Positions 10,441 through 22,474 of a stretch of DNA of 64,000 bases are shown piece by piece. The stretch is from Isoetes taiwanensis (lineage: Eukaryota; Streptophyta; Lycopodiopsida; Isoetales; Isoetaceae). The position numbers and the translations under genes are program-made. The notes beneath the pieces are model-generated. The model did no database searches and was not told the origin of the DNA. It saw nothing but the letters and a program-made list of their open reading frames with translations. The stretch covers positions 496,001-560,000 of the forward strand of contig JAJEKV010000032.1 of NCBI GenBank assembly GCA_021234155.1. The letters run 5' to 3'. Numbering within the stretch: the first letter of the stretch is position 1; every line of letters begins with the position of its first letter.

Positions 10441-11810
10441 CCCTCCCGGGTGTTTACGGCGCCTTTCCGGGCGGCTCAATTATTTCTGGTCACGGCCACG
10501 CCCCATTGGTTTCACAACTTTCGGCAATATCTTCTCACTGGTGCTCTTCCTCCCGAAGATCCGGCTCTCTCTTCGGACAAGCCGCTCCACGCCATCGTCA
10601 ATTTCTCCGAGGTCCGCGGCTACACCATGGTTGCGGGTCATCTCTACAAGCGGCAAAGGACATGGTCCTCGAGGCGTTGTGTCCTCCCTCATGAGGTGCC
10701 GATATTGTTCGACAAGCTCCACGGCGGGCTTGGTGGTGGTCATTTTAGTGGTGGCGCCACGGCCGCAAAATTCTTTTGGCGGGATACGCCCGCCCACGCT
10801 TTTCAAAGATGCCCACGCTTATGCTTTCGCCCCGTGTGATATCTCGTGATGTGGGAAGCCCCGCGGCGTGGCGGCTCTTCCCTTGGCGCCCGGTCGCCCG
10901 CCCCACTTCCCGCCGGCAAATGGGGAATGGACTTTGTGGGGCCCATGGACCCACCGGCGCGGCACACCCGTGCCCACTATATTCTGGTCATCACGGATTA
11001 TGCTACCAAATGGGCGGAAGCTTGTGCACTTCGGACAACACCCTTTGCCAAAGACGCGACCAAGGTTCTCTACACGCACATCATCACGCGTTTTGGTTGT
11101 CCCACGGAACTTGTTAGTGATCGTGGCGTGCATTTTGTTAATCATACTATTAAGGAGCTGACGGACTATCTTCAAATCCAACATCGGAAGAGTACACCTT
11201 ATTATCCTCAAGGAAATGGATTGGCTGAAAGTACCAACAAAACTCTCATCACTGTTCTAAAGAAAATTTGTGACGCTTCTCGCACTGATTGGCAAGACAA
11301 GTTGCCTACTGTTCTTTGGGCTTACAACACCAGTTTCAAAATAGCTACTGGCCACACTCCTTTCAAATTGGTTTATGGTCAAGAAGCTCTGATGCCTTTT
11401 GAGTATATTCTTCCAACTCTCCGTTTCCAACTTGCTACAGCACATAATCCACCTGCTGCACTCAAGGAAAGGGTCGGCGAGATGCTTACATTCGTGTTCT
11501 TCATGGCCAACAGTTGCAGAAATCATTGCATGACAAACGTCTTAAGACTAAAACATTCAAAGAAGGAGATTTGGTTCTTCTTTATGATTCTCGCTACAAA
11601 AATTTTCCGGGCAAGTTAAAGTTCAGATGGCTTGGTCCTTATCAAATTATTCAAGTTGTTCAACCCAGTGTTTTCAAGCTCGCTGAGTTAGATGGCACTC
11701 CATTACCTACATTGGTTAACGGCTTTCGCCTCAAACAATTTCATACAACCGAAAGTGACAATCATCCACCAGATGCAGTTCCAGACACAGCCACAACAGA
11801 TAGTGACTAA
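10441..11810 (+). pseudogene. Ty3 integrase with C-terminal domain
   Basis: An HHCC-type zinc region is present but frameshifted (H at about 10678-10745, C near 10820-10850). The core is well kept in the frame from 10846: Asp in GMDFVGP (10930), Asp in SDRGVHF (11119) and Glu in NGLAEST (11227), giving DD(35)E. A deletion near 11480 shifts the frame. The tail continues in the frame from 11514 with GDLVLLYDSRY and KFRWLGPYQI, the usual C-terminal domain, and ends at 11810. The second copy still has about 30 extra bases at the deletion point (15913-15945). Integrase would insert the cDNA in the nucleus. Confidence 0.8.
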
Positions 11811-12756
11811 AAAGCGGCATATTTATATTATTGAGGTGACATTTTTACAAAATGTGAGCAGCGCCCATCTGTTTCCGCTATGGGCAGAGCCCTATTTACA
11901 AAAACGGACTGAGCGCCCTATATACAAAATCCTAAATTTTAACACCCTCTACTCCGGGTTGGGAGCCGAGGTGATGCGAAGGATATGGTACCAGTTCTGC
12001 TCCGGATCCCAGCGCAGATGAATCACCACCTCCATCCCGTTGGTGTGGGGATCGAGATGCTCAGCCATCCCTGCACACCACCCATCCATGGGAATGCCAC
12101 GGTTGTGGCACCTCTACAGGTCCAAGCAGTCCATCTTGCATGTTATCCACTCAAGGCAGTTCGAGGGCATGGTGCACTTGTCGTGAAGTCCCTACGGCCG
12201 ACACATCACGGCGCCATCGGGTGTCTCGGCTTCACCCTTTGTTTGTCTTATATAGCCAACCGAGGACCTCCACATGACGGCGTGGACCAATCGGAAAATT
12301 TGCCAGCGTGTTAGCAATGGAAGGCTCTTTCTAATTCCGGAATCTTTTCTCCTAGCATACTTAGCCATGGTACCTTAACCGACACTTTCGTTTTAATGAT
12401 ATCCGAGGAGTTCGCCCGGCGTTAAATGACATTCCTTCTTTTCGCCAGGTGAACATTAATGTGTGTCCCTTCGCATTTGTCACATCAGATCATTCCCTTC
12501 GTCTCATCACTTAGGTTCCTTTGCTTCTCCTTTCTGGTTTGGGGACCGCGACCAAAATTTTGCCTCTCAGTCGCCTCCTCGCTCTGCGTCGCCACGGCAT
12601 CATCAGCGGTTGCCGGTTCATTCTCATCATGCCCCCCGCCAACACTTGGCGTGCGCCCTAAAACCTTTTACCCCTATCTGCGTTTTTAGATCTTCAGCTC
12701 TCTCAGCTCTCGCCGCCGCCAACACATTCTTCTGTTCCTTTCAAGCGCTCTTCGCC
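11811..12756 (+). other. Non-coding interval between Ty3 pol and the 3' ORF
   Basis: About 950 bp without a credible gene. It contains two similar agcgccc(at/ta) phrases near 11860 and 11910 and a TATA-like site at 12249. It may be an internal promoter/leader region for the 3' ORF, or a decayed LTR. I cannot find a matching repeat upstream of pol that would prove an LTR; the only other copy (16276-17205) comes from the tandem duplication. Confidence 0.5.
12249..12255 (+). promoter_or_regulatory. Candidate TATA box upstream of the 3' ORF
   Basis: The heptamer tatatag in the context tcttatatagcc lies about 510 bp upstream of the ATG at 12757. The same sequence is kept in the duplicate copy (about 16700). 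A TATA box here would fit an LTR or a separate promoter for the 3' ORF. Position and sequence are the only evidence. Confidence 0.35.
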
Positions 12757-14010
12757 ATGGTGCACCCAAATTTCCTACACTTCAAGCTTCTACTCCAGGG
12801 ATCAGGCTCTTTTGGTCACGTGTCTTTCTCGGCCGCCCACCTTTTCATTGAGGCCCTCGTTGGTCTAAAGTCGTGAAGTGGAGCATGTGTGAGCTTGCGA
12901 ATTCTCCCCACATGGACCTCCCGGCCCCAAATGCGGAGCAATTGAGCCGGTTCATAGCTCACATAGGTCAGCGGCAGGAAGGATATGCTACGTGGTCGAT
13001 GGCACCACCATTTTGCTTACTCAGCCCACGATTTACGAGGTATTCCGTATTCCTTTGCAAACACCTTCTTTATCTTGGGCTGCTTCTGGGGACATAGATG
13101 TCACTTTCGATTAAAGCGCTCCTTCTTATCAAGCAAACATGCATCGCCTCACCAATATCGCCAAGTCCCACGACACTTTTGTAAAGTTTTTTGTGGCGCC
13201 AAATTGCTTAGGTATTCTATCAAGAACACCCATATCAATAAGTCGTTCTATAATATGGTGATCACGACCATCCGCTCCACTCACCATATTGATTGCCCAC
13301 AATTTGTTGTTCTCTTGCCTCCTTCATGAAGTAGACCGCATTAGGGCTGCCCCCTCCTCGTCTTTGAAGCCTCGTTGGGTGGCCATCTTCAAGCCCTCAT
13401 CCGCCATTATCTTCTTGTTCCTAAGTCCCCTTCCATTTCTCATGCCTCCACTCAGCAATCTCTACATTCACTTCCTCGGCACCAACAGGCTGCCCCTTCA
13501 CGCCATAATTCTCCTGGTAATGTTCCACACAACACTACACATGTTACTGTTTCTTCTTCCTCCACAGAAGCCACGCCCTCCACTTCTCGTCATGTCTCTC
13601 AGACGTCACACAGCGGCCACAAACAGGGCCCTGCACCTCCACATCCTCGCCAGCTTCTGTATCAATATCAGCAGGATGTTCAAGCTGCTGCTCTCAAGTT
13701 GCAAGAATCCCAGGATGTTCTCATGCATGGGGTTCAAGCATCTCTGGAGGCCTCGGACATGGTTCACAGAGACCTTCAAGCTGCAAACACGCAAATTCAA
13801 ACCTTGGAAGACAACCTTCAAGAAAAGCACGAGGCTCTTTTACAGGCCCGTGAGGATCTCAAGAATGCTCGAGGATCGAGACCAGCACGCTGGCGATCAG
13901 CGAGGCTCGATTATAAACCACCATTCAGGAATTGTTGGAGCAGAATAAGACCAAGGATACCCTCCTGGGTGACAAGGAGAAAGACATTGCTAAGCTCGAC
14001 ACCCTGTATA
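12757..14010 (+). pseudogene. Extra Ty3 3' ORF, N-terminal part, copy 1
   Basis: The ATG at 12757 (gccatgg context) opens a reading that continues, with frame changes, through RIPLQTPSLSWAA (about 13050), a Thr/Ser/Pro/His-rich linker (13430-13640) and a long heptad-like Gln/Leu/Glu segment (13650-13870) that looks like a coiled coil. The copy at 17206 allows frames to be compared; most breaks sit at CAG/CTG. The reading is cut at 14010 by a CACTA transposon and resumes at 22475. I do not recognise the product. The early VVDGTTI-LT-EVFRIP portion faintly recalls gag-like plant transposon proteins. A position downstream of integrase is where some plant Ty3 elements carry additional or env-like ORFs, but I see no membrane segment. 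Confidence 0.5.
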
Positions 14011-14381
14011 CACTACAAGAGAGAATGCGATTCTGGCGTCGAAAATCGCGTCGAGAAAAATCTTATGGTTTTTTCTGTGAGGCTCGGCCATTTTTTACAA
14101 AAATCTTGGTATAAAACTAACGAAAATTCGGCCGAATAATGTGGCGAAAAATCGGCGCATAAATTGGCCCGTGAAAAATCGGCGAATAATCGTATAAAAT
14201 TTGGTGAATAATCGGCCGAAAAATGTGACGCCAAAAATCGATGAAAAATCGGCGAATTTTTCGGCGATTAGTCGGCGAAAAATGTGGCCATAAAATCGGC
14301 CGAAAAATCGGCGAATGTTTACGACGATTAATCGGCGCCAAATTCGGCGAATAATATGGCGAAAAGTTTCGACGATTAATC
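14011..14381 (+). mobile_element. CACTA left end, duplicated copy
   Basis: Starts with CACTACAAGAGAGAATGCG at 14011, immediately inside the 3' ORF. It is followed by dense aatcggcgaa/aaatgtggc subterminal motifs, in both orientations, up to 14381. There it joins Ty3 RNase H sequence (gatcccattcataaactc), the start of the second duplication unit. This is the left 370 bp only; the same piece is attached to the rest of the transposon at 18459. Confidence 0.75.
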
Positions 14382-16275
14382 GATCCCATTCATAAACTCG
14401 CGGTGATGAATCCACTTGGGCTTGGAATCCCCAAGCGGGCGCTTTTGAAGTTGAAGGAAGTTACTTTACTCGGGCCGGTACTTGTTCCTCCTCAATGGGA
14501 CAAACTCTTTCATGTTCATGTTGATGTCTCTGCATTTGCAATTGGTCTTTGTTCTTTCTCGGGCCTATGATGATCCACGGATAAACCGATCCGCTATGCC
14601 CGGTAGGAAACTCAATCTGGCGGCGCAACTATTACGCCGCGGGCGTGAAGCTTTGGGCTTAGTTTTACGTGTCTAGCGTTTCGTCATTACTTGTTGGGCA
14701 GCGGATCAAATTCTTTGTTGACCATCAAGCTCTTCTATATTTGATCAACAAAGCCCGCAGGCGAGAATTGCTTTCGTTGGGTCTTCTAATACGAAGAATT
14801 AAGCTCCATTTGAAATTGTTCACAAAGGCGGGCGAGTCTCATGTGGTGCTGATTATCTTTCCGCATCCACACGGATGATCCCTCCACGGGTGTTTCGGCG
14901 CCTTTCGGGCAGCTCAATTATTTCTGGTCGCGGCCCGCCCCATTGGTTTCACAACTTTCAGCAATATCTTCTCACTGGTGCTCTTCCTCCCGAAGATCCG
15001 ACGCTCTCTTCAGACAAGCTTCGCTCACGCCATCGTCAATTTCTCCGAGAGGTCCGCGGCTACACCATGGTTGCAGGTCATCTCTACAAACGCGGCAAGG
15101 ACATGGTCCTCAGACGTTGTGTCCTCCCTCATGAGGTGCCCGATATTGTTCGACAAGCTCACGACGGGCTTGGTGGTGGTCATTTTAGTGGTGACGCCAC
15201 GGCACGCAAAATTCTTTTGGCAGGATACTTCTGGCCCACGCTTTTCAAAGATGCCCACGCTTATGCTACCGCCGCGTGTGATGTCCGTGTGGGAAAGCCA
15301 CGGCGTGGCGGACGCTCTTCCCTTGGCAGCGGTCGCGCCACGCCACTTCCCGCCGGCAAATGGGGAATGGACTTTGTGGGGCCCATGGACCCACCGGCGG
15401 CACACCCGTGCCCACTATATTACGGTCATCGCGGTTATGCTACCAAATGGGCGGAAGCTTGTGCACTTCAGACAACACCACTTTGCCGGCCACGGCCAAG
15501 GTTCTCTACACGCACATCATCCGCAGCGTTTTGGTTGTCCCGGAACTTGTTAGTGATCATGGCGTGCATTTTGTTAATCATACTATTAAGGAGGCGTGAC
15601 GGACTATCTTCAAATCCAACATCGGAAGAGTACACCTTATTATCCTCAAAGGAAATGGATTGGCTGAAAGTACCAACAAAACTCTCATCAACGTTCTAAA
15701 GAAAATTTGTGGCGCTTCACCAGAGCGATTGGCAAGACAAGTTGCCCTCTTGTTCTTTGGGCTTACAACACCGGTTTCAAAATAGCTCTTGGCCACACTC
15801 CTTTCAAATTGGTTTATGGTCAAGAAGCTCGATGCCTTTTGAGTATATTCTTCCAACTCTCCGTTTCCAACTTGCTCTGACACATAATCCACCGCGCACT
15901 CAAGGAAAGGGTTTATCAATTGGAGCGGTTGGATGAACTTGGCCGAGATGCTTACATTCGTGTTCTTCATGGCCTTGATTTGCGAGAAATCATTGCATGA
16001 CAAGCGTCTTAAGACTAAAACATTCAAAAAGGAGATTTGGTTCTTCTTTATGATTCTCGCTACTAAAAATTTTAGGGCAAGTTAAAGTTGGATGGCTTGG
16101 TCCTTATCAAATTATTCAAGTTGTTCAACCCGGTGTTTTCAAGCTCGCTGAGTTAGATGGCACTCCATTACCTACATTGGTTACTTGGCTTTTCGCCTCA
16201 AACAATTTCATACAAGGCAAAGTGACAATCATCCACGGATGCGGTTCGGTTTCTGACCACAACGGATAGTGACTA
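14382..16275 (+). pseudogene. Ty3 RNase H-integrase, copy 2
   Basis: Second unit of the tandem duplication. It begins inside the connection segment, so protease and RT are absent. The RNase H phrases HVHVDVSAFAIG and FFVDHQALLYLINKA, the zinc region (HDGLGGGHFSG, then ACDV, with the second Cys not visible), GMDFVGP and the integrase tail are all recognisable, spread over several frames. It keeps about 30 bases near 15913-15945 (VYQLERLDELGRD-like) that copy 1 has lost, and so helps to read copy 1. It cannot give a protein as written. Confidence 0.75.
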
Positions 16276-17205
16276 AAAGCGGCATATTTATATTATTGAG
16301 GTGACATTTTACAAAATGTGAGCGGCCCATCTGTTTCCGCTATGAAGAGCCCTATTTACAAAAAGCGGTTGGCGCCCTATATACAAAATCCTAAATTTTA
16401 ACACCCTCTACTACCGGGTTGGGGCCAGAGGTGATCACGAAGGATATGGTACCGAGTTACGCTCCGGATCAGTAGCGAGATGAATCACCACCTCCATCCC
16501 GTTGGTGTGGGGATGAGATGCTCGACCATCGCACACCACCCATCCATGGGAATGCCCGCGGTTGTGGCACCTCTGAGTCCAAGCGGTCCATCTTGCATGT
16601 TATCCACTCAAGGCGGTTCGAGGGCATGGTGCACTTGTCGTGAAGTCCTACGGCCGGACATCTTGGGCCATCGGGTGTCTCGGCTTCACCCCTTGTTTGT
16701 CTTATATAGCCAGCAGGACCTCCCACGTCGGCGTGGACCAATCGAAAAAAATTTGCCAGCGTGTTAGCAATGGAAGGCTCTTTCTAATTCGAATCTTTTC
16801 TCGCCCGCATACTTAGCCATGGTACCGCCGACACTTTCGTTTTAATGATATCCCACCCGAGTTACCCGGCATTAAATGACATTCCTTCTTTTCACGCCCG
16901 TCGAACATTAATGTGTGTCCCGCCATTTGTCACATCCGATCATTCCCTGCACGTCTCATCACCACCGTTCCTTTGCTTCTCCCTTTACGGTTTGGGGACC
17001 GCGACCAAAATTTTGCCTCTCAATCGCCTCGCCATGCATAAGCCGCCACTGGCATCATCAGCGGTTGCGGTTCATTCTCATCATGCCCCTTCGCCAACGC
17101 GTGCGCCCTAAAACCTTTTAAGCCTATCTGCGTTTTCGTCTTCCGGCTCTCGGCTCTCGCCGCCTAACCGCAGTTCTTCACGTTCCTTTTAGGCGCTCGC
17201 CAGCC
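16276..17205 (+). other. Non-coding interval, copy 2
   Basis: Duplicate of 11811-12756, with the same TATA-like site (about 16700) and the same order of motifs. No gene is seen. Confidence 0.6.
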
Positions 17206-18458
17206 ATGGCTGCACCCAAATTTCCTACACTTCAAGCTTCTACTCCAAGGGATCAGGCTCTTTTTTAGTGCACGTGTCTTTCTCGGCGCCCACCTTTCGT
17301 GAGGCCCTCGTTGGTCAGAAGTCGTGAAGTGGCCGAGCGCCCGCTTCTGAATTCTCCCACATGGACCTCCGGCCCCAAATCTGGAGCAATTGAGGCGGTT
17401 CATCGGCTCACATCGTCAGCGGCGGGAAGGATATGCTCACGTGGTCGATGGCACCACCATTGCTTACTCATTACGATTTACGGGGTATTCCGTATTCCTT
17501 TGCAAACACCTTCTTTATCTTGGGCTGCTTCGGGGACATAGATGTCACTTTCGGTTCGGGCTCCTTCTTATCAAGCAAACATGCATCGCCTCACCAATAT
17601 CGCCAAGTCCCCCGACACTTTTGTAAAGTTTTTTGTGGCGCCAAATTGCTTGGGTATTCTATCAAGAACACCCATATCAATAAGCCCGTTCTATAATATG
17701 GTGATCCACGACCATCGGCTCCACTCACCATATTGATTGGCCCACATTTGTTGTTCTCTTGCCTCCTTCATGAAGTAGACGCATTAGGGCTGCCCCCTCC
17801 TCACGTCTTTGAAGCCTCGGTGGGTGGCCATCTTCAAGCCCTCATCGCCATTATCTTCACGATTTCCTAAGTCCCCTTCCATTTCTCATGCCTCCACTTT
17901 CGGCCAATCTCTACATTCACTTCCTCGGCACCAATTTTGCCCCTTCCGCCATAATTCTCACGGTAATGTTCCACACAACACTACACATATTCTTGTTTCT
18001 TCTTCCTCCACGAAGCCCGCCCTCCACTTCGTCATGTCTCGGGCGTCACAAAGCTTGACCTAGAGGGATTTTGCACCTCCACATCCTCGCCCGGCTTACG
18101 TATCAATATCGGCCGGGATGTTCAAGGCTGCTTTGCTCTCAAGTTGCAAGAATCGGGATGTTCTCATGCATGGGGTTCAAGCATCTCTGGAGGCCTCGGA
18201 CATGGTTCCACGAGAGACCTTCAAAGCTGCAAACACATAAATTCAAACCTTGGAAGACAACCTTCAAAGAAAAGCCGCGAGGCTCTTTTACGGGCGTGAG
18301 GATCTCAAGAATGCTCGGGATCAGACCAGCACGCTGGCGATCAAGCGGGCTCGATTATAAACCACCATTCGAGGAATTGTTGGAGCAGAATAAGACCAAG
18401 GATACCCTCACGGGGACAACAAGGAGAAAGACATTGCTAAGCTTCGACACCCTGTATA
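17206..18458 (+). pseudogene. Extra Ty3 3' ORF, N-terminal part, copy 2
   Basis: Duplicate of 12757-14010. The ATG at 17206 is followed by AAPKFPTLQASTPRDQALL, which agrees with copy 1 except for MVHP versus MAAP at the start. The RIPLQTPSLSWAA region (about 17490) and the coiled-coil stretch are recognisable but frameshifted. It ends at the CACTA terminus at 18459. This copy is the one in direct continuity with the rest of the transposon and, beyond it, with the C-terminal part at 22475. Confidence 0.5.
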
Positions 18459-19139
18459 CACTACAAGAGAATGCACATTACTGCGCGTCGGAAAATCGTC
18501 GAGAGAAAAATCTTATGGGTTTTTCTGTGAGGCTCGGCGAATTTTACGAAAATCACCCGACACAAAAACTAACGAAAATTCGGCCGAATAATGTGACGAA
18601 AAATCGGCGCATAAATTGGGCGTGAAAAATCGACGAATAATCGGGCGCCAAAATTTGCGAATAATCGGCGAAAAATGTGGCGTTAAAAATCGATGAAAAA
18701 TCGGCGAATTTTTTCGACGATTAGTCGCCGAAAAATGTGGCCTTAAAATCGGCGAAAAATCGGCGAATGTTTACGGCGATTAATCGGCTTAAATTACGGC
18801 CGAATAATATGGCGAAAAGTTCGGCGATTAATCGATGATAATTAAAACCCGAATGTTACGGCGATTTTTTCGTCGATTATATTCATCGAGAATATTACGT
18901 CGATTATATCTAACATGGCATTTTTTAGCTTTAGGTCAGCATTATAGGTTTCCATACTTATTTCTATGAGTTGCATGACTTCATACATACCAAAGGAATA
19001 AGAAATGATATGAAACATTTTACAATCTATGTCAAACATATCAAATAGTTAGACGAGGTAAATTGTACAATGTTATCTTGCCTTTGGAAAGGAGACTTAA
19101 TTAAGGAGAAGTCATTTCATGTTTATCGATCTTTAATTA

Positions 19140-19670
19140 AGATCTTATCGATCTGTAATTATGATGCATGGAATAACATGGGTATAGTCTGCATAACATC
19201 CAGGTGGAGTATATAGACATGGCCCTAAGTGTGGAATAGGGGTAAACCACGCAACACTCTGGAAAATAGTAAGCTTGATTAACACGAGCATTAATGACAA
19301 GATTTTTTAACCAAGTTTGTAGAAATAACAGGTGAACAGGGTAACATTAAAGTGTTAAAGGTTAGGGTTTGGCACCCCTAGTCCTAAAATACAAAAGGGG
19401 TTTCTTCTGCCTTAGTAGGAAATCAAATCCAGTCATCTAATTATGGTGCATGGAATAGCAATTCGATATAGTCAGCATAACATCCTGGTGAAGATATAGA
19501 CATGGCCCTAAGTGTGGAATAACATGACGAAATGAGAAAATACGGGCATGGCCAGTAAGGTTTGTTTTTAGAAATAATTGAGGAGCCACGTAGTATCAAG
19601 ATGTTAAGCGGTATGTGGGTGGCATCTCTAGTCTTAAAGATGGTGCCAAGTTACGGGCTAAGGAGAATTA
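19140..19670 (+). repeat. ~290-bp direct duplication inside the CACTA element
   Basis: Two diverged copies start near 19155 and 19437 (taattatgatgcatggaat / taattatggtgcatggaat). Both contain tatagacatggccctaagtg. They carry no gene that I can see. Confidence 0.65.
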
Positions 19671-20379
19671 AAGTACCATAAAGTCTCATCTAGACTAATA
19701 TGCACTTCCCTATAAAGGATTATGGCTTTTACGTCAAGGTTAATGCCTCACGGGCATAAATACAAGGTTTGACACATCTTTGGACACCAAGAGGATGGAA
19801 AGTAAACAAGCAAGGGTGGACATTATAAAAACGCAGAGGTGACCACAAGCAAGGCAAAATATTTTCAGGTTGGCATAAACCATCTAAAATCTTGTATGAT
19901 AACTAACATTTTGTTAACACTTTGGGTATATGGCGGTAAAATACAACTAAGCCATTTAGGGTTCGAGATTCCAGCAGTGACTCTGACGCCAACCCTAAGA
20001 AGCCCGATCATGGCGGTGATGTTGATTATGCAGGCGGTCGAAATGGCATCATGAAAATAGTTGTTGATCTCAAAAAGCCCGGATACATCGGCCTAGCAGT
20101 GCCAATACCATACAAATCTCGTATGCTCCAAAGCGGTATATCTCTATCTGCCGAAATGGCTTGCTCTCTAATTTAGCGAGAATAAAATCATGGAAGTTAC
20201 AAGGCGGCATGCATCTATCACGGGCGGCCAAGATGTAGCTTCGGTTATATGGAGACAAAACTCTATTGTTTGGGAAGTATTCAAGCGGCCAGTATTAGTT
20301 CTTGCACCATAGATGGCCAAGAACAAATTGACAAAGGCGAGGAGATGATCAATCGATCAAAGGCGAGCATCGACACCTT

Positions 20380-20613
20380 TTGTGCAAGAAGGAAGGGGAG
20401 GTTTATGCTCAGCCCGACAAGGCATTTCTAGTTAACATCGTGGAAAAATATCGGTTAGTGGGCAATCAGGCCCCAAGAAAGTTGGTGGCATCGGCAAATA
20501 TATCTCCCGACCAAGTGGTAGCAAGGTGGAGGAAACACGGGATAGCGGCATACCTTGCAGAGAGAGTTGTATGGAAATCAACAAGTGCTAGATACCGAGT
20601 GATATTGAAATGA
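20380..20613 (+). CDS. Unrecognised 77-residue ORF, possible captured fragment
   Basis: Encodes a hydrophilic, mixed-composition stretch including LVNIVEKYRLVGNQAPRK and ARWRKHGIAAYLAERVVW. Composition looks more protein-like than the surrounding AT-rich DNA. The upstream region (20050-20370) has fragments in other frames that could be the same gene decayed. CACTA elements often carry host gene pieces, so capture is possible. I recognise no family and see no promoter or splice signals. It could be chance. Confidence 0.2.
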   Translation: MCKKEGEVYAQPDKAFLVNIVEKYRLVGNQAPRKLVASANISPDQVVARWRKHGIAAYLAERVVWKSTSARYRVILK

Positions 20614-22129
20614 ATGGAGCCCAGACTAAATCGGGTTTTTCTAAGTAATTCTATAATTTTTTAAGCTGAAGTTGCATAAGGGCTTTACCTAAGTAGTGTG
20701 TATTGCTAAAATAAATTTAAATTCTGGCCTAGGTCTTAGATCTGAAGCTTGGGCTAAAAGATATATGTGTTTAAATGGCCTCTACAGAATTTTGCCACCG
20801 GACTATGCGACAATCGCCACAAGATTTGCGATTGCATGGAGTGTTCTTTGGGCGGTCGGAGATAGCCACTCCACTAATTTAATTTGAATAATTGTAGGCA
20901 TGCATGGCATGTAAGATTAGCATCTCATGTCTTTGGTATAAGATAGGATTTCTTTGATGCATTTTGAGTTCTTGAAGCGTTTAAGAATATAAATGTTTGT
21001 GGTATTATAGTAGCAAAAGGATATATCTGTCTACAATAAAAATAGAGTGACCCTCAGTTAAAAATTGGCCTTATGATGATTGTTGCTTTAGTGTACAAAG
21101 GCGGCCGCGTGAACTTACTCTGAGACCATGAAATAATGGTATTGGAGTAAATTTAAGCTATTTATCTTAATGAAAAAATATTATGGTGAGTTGTATTACT
21201 ATGAGCTTCAAGCGGAATCAAGGTCTTTCGCATTGAAAATTGGTTGTTGGATCTTCTTGAAAATGCTCTTCCTAAATAAGAGTAAACTAACTACGAAATT
21301 TTGGCCCGCGTAGTGAATAGCGTTTAATAGGGCATGGCAGCAAATAAATGAAGCTATTGAGCATGGGTAAAATTTTGGGGGCAGATTTAAATTCGTGTAT
21401 CTGAATTACTGTTGGTAAGACAAGTAAATCTAAATGGTGGAGCCAATTTTATGCCATCACGACCGGTAAAAGGCACAACATAGTTGATGGGGCAATCTTG
21501 TTGGTATGATCGGATTATTACAATAGAATGGAGAACTATGATTCCCCTCTAGAATTCGAGATCGGCCCTTGGGAGATCACATGCTCTTTTATTAAGATCT
21601 AAGGGTTATTTTGAGTATGATGTAGCGTTTGTTGGTCTTGGTTTTTGAGACCCTTGTCTTGGTTTTTGCGTATAATATGGATGGTCAACTCAAAATGAAA
21701 AGGTATATTTCAATATTTTCTATCTCCCAAGTTTTTATTCTTGTCTAGTTTTTATTCTAATTGTGAGATGATAGCTAGACTCTGTAGGACACCAAAAGGG
21801 AGTTATGAAAAACTATTTCTTGAAGACCGCAGTTGAAGCGTTCTTTGAAGACTTTGGATTTCTTCTTTTTTCATGCTGCTGTAGTTTGGTGGAGCCCATT
21901 GTCTCAAGATCTTTGTTCGTATTGGAAAGATTACATATTCTTGACATGTAACTATGATTCGATTTAAATACAAAAATTTGTCTTTTATATACACTCTTAT
22001 CTCTTTATGAATTTGTACCCCATTAAATTCAAGGATTATTAACAAATAAAACAGTAGCCTTGGCATAATGACGAATATGACGAATAAAATACTAATGAAG
22101 CATATGATAGATATTATATTGTGACACAA

Positions 22130-22474
22130 ATCGAACAAAAATTTTGACGTAAATTCGGACGAAAATTTTGATGCATCTTTGTGAATTTTTTGTAGCGAAA
22201 AAAAGTGGCGAATACTTACGACCCGAAAAAAAATGCAAAAAAAAAATGGCCTTCATCGGCGAAAAATGCGGCGAAAACTTCGATGAAAAATCGGCGCTAA
22301 TTTTGGCGATTTTCGCGTCGAGAAAATCCGACGAAAAGTCGGCGCCAAAATCAAAGCGATTCTTCGTCGGAAAATATTCGTCGAGAATATCGTCGACCAT
22401 ATGAGTCGGGCAACTCTCTATCTGTGAAGGGTTTCGGCGATTTTTCGGCATAAAACATGTTTTCTCTTGTAGTG
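22130..22474 (-). repeat. CACTA right subterminal repeats and terminal inverted repeat
   Basis: Dense tcggcg, cgaaaa and cgtcgagaa motifs in both orientations, followed by tgttttctcttgtagtg ending at 22474. The last 13 bases are the inverted counterpart of the left end at 18459. Confidence 0.75.

Larger units (their letters stand above)
7936..14010 (+). mobile_element. Ty3 (Gypsy) retroelement remnant, copy 1
   Basis: The order is protease, reverse transcriptase, RNase H, integrase, then a further ORF of unknown function. Integrase after RNase H marks Ty3 and not Copia. The RT and the integrase tail (a GDLVLLYDSRY-type motif) recall the Tat/Athila side of plant Ty3 elements, but this is by eye. 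No 5' LTR, primer-binding site or usual gag is seen upstream; the left side abuts the CACTA end at 7935. The element continues after the CACTA insertion at 22475-23854. Frames are broken many times, often at CAG/CTG positions that may be sequence errors. Confidence 0.8.
9937..18836 (+). repeat. 4.45-kb tandem segmental duplication
   Basis: Unit 1 (9937-14381) and unit 2 (14382-18836) match along their whole length. Both start at gatcccattcataaactc in the Ty3 connection segment, run through RNase H, integrase, the interval and the 3' ORF, and end in the CACTA left subterminal repeats at attaatcgat. The junction at 14381 has a short shared ATCGAT/GATC. The duplication includes the CACTA left end, so it happened after the CACTA insertion. 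Differences between units cluster at CAG/CTG contexts. Confidence 0.85.
18459..22474 (+). mobile_element. CACTA transposon inserted in the Ty3 3' ORF
   Basis: Left terminus CACTACAAGAGAATGC at 18459; right terminus, read on the minus strand, CACTACAAGAGAAAACATG ending at 22474. Subterminal aatcggcgaa motifs lie at both ends (18480-18930 and 22140-22440). The length is about 4.0 kb. The flanking trinucleotides are ATA (left) and ATC (right), a near match to the 3-bp target duplication of CACTA elements. With one triplet removed, the Ty3 3' ORF reads on in frame across the site, which supports these boundaries. No transposase is recognisable, so the element is non-autonomous. Confidence 0.8.

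Noticed and set aside
11811-12756. Ty3 LTR
   Set aside because: The only second copy is explained by the 4.45-kb duplication; there is no partner upstream of pol and no primer-binding site, so it is left unassigned.
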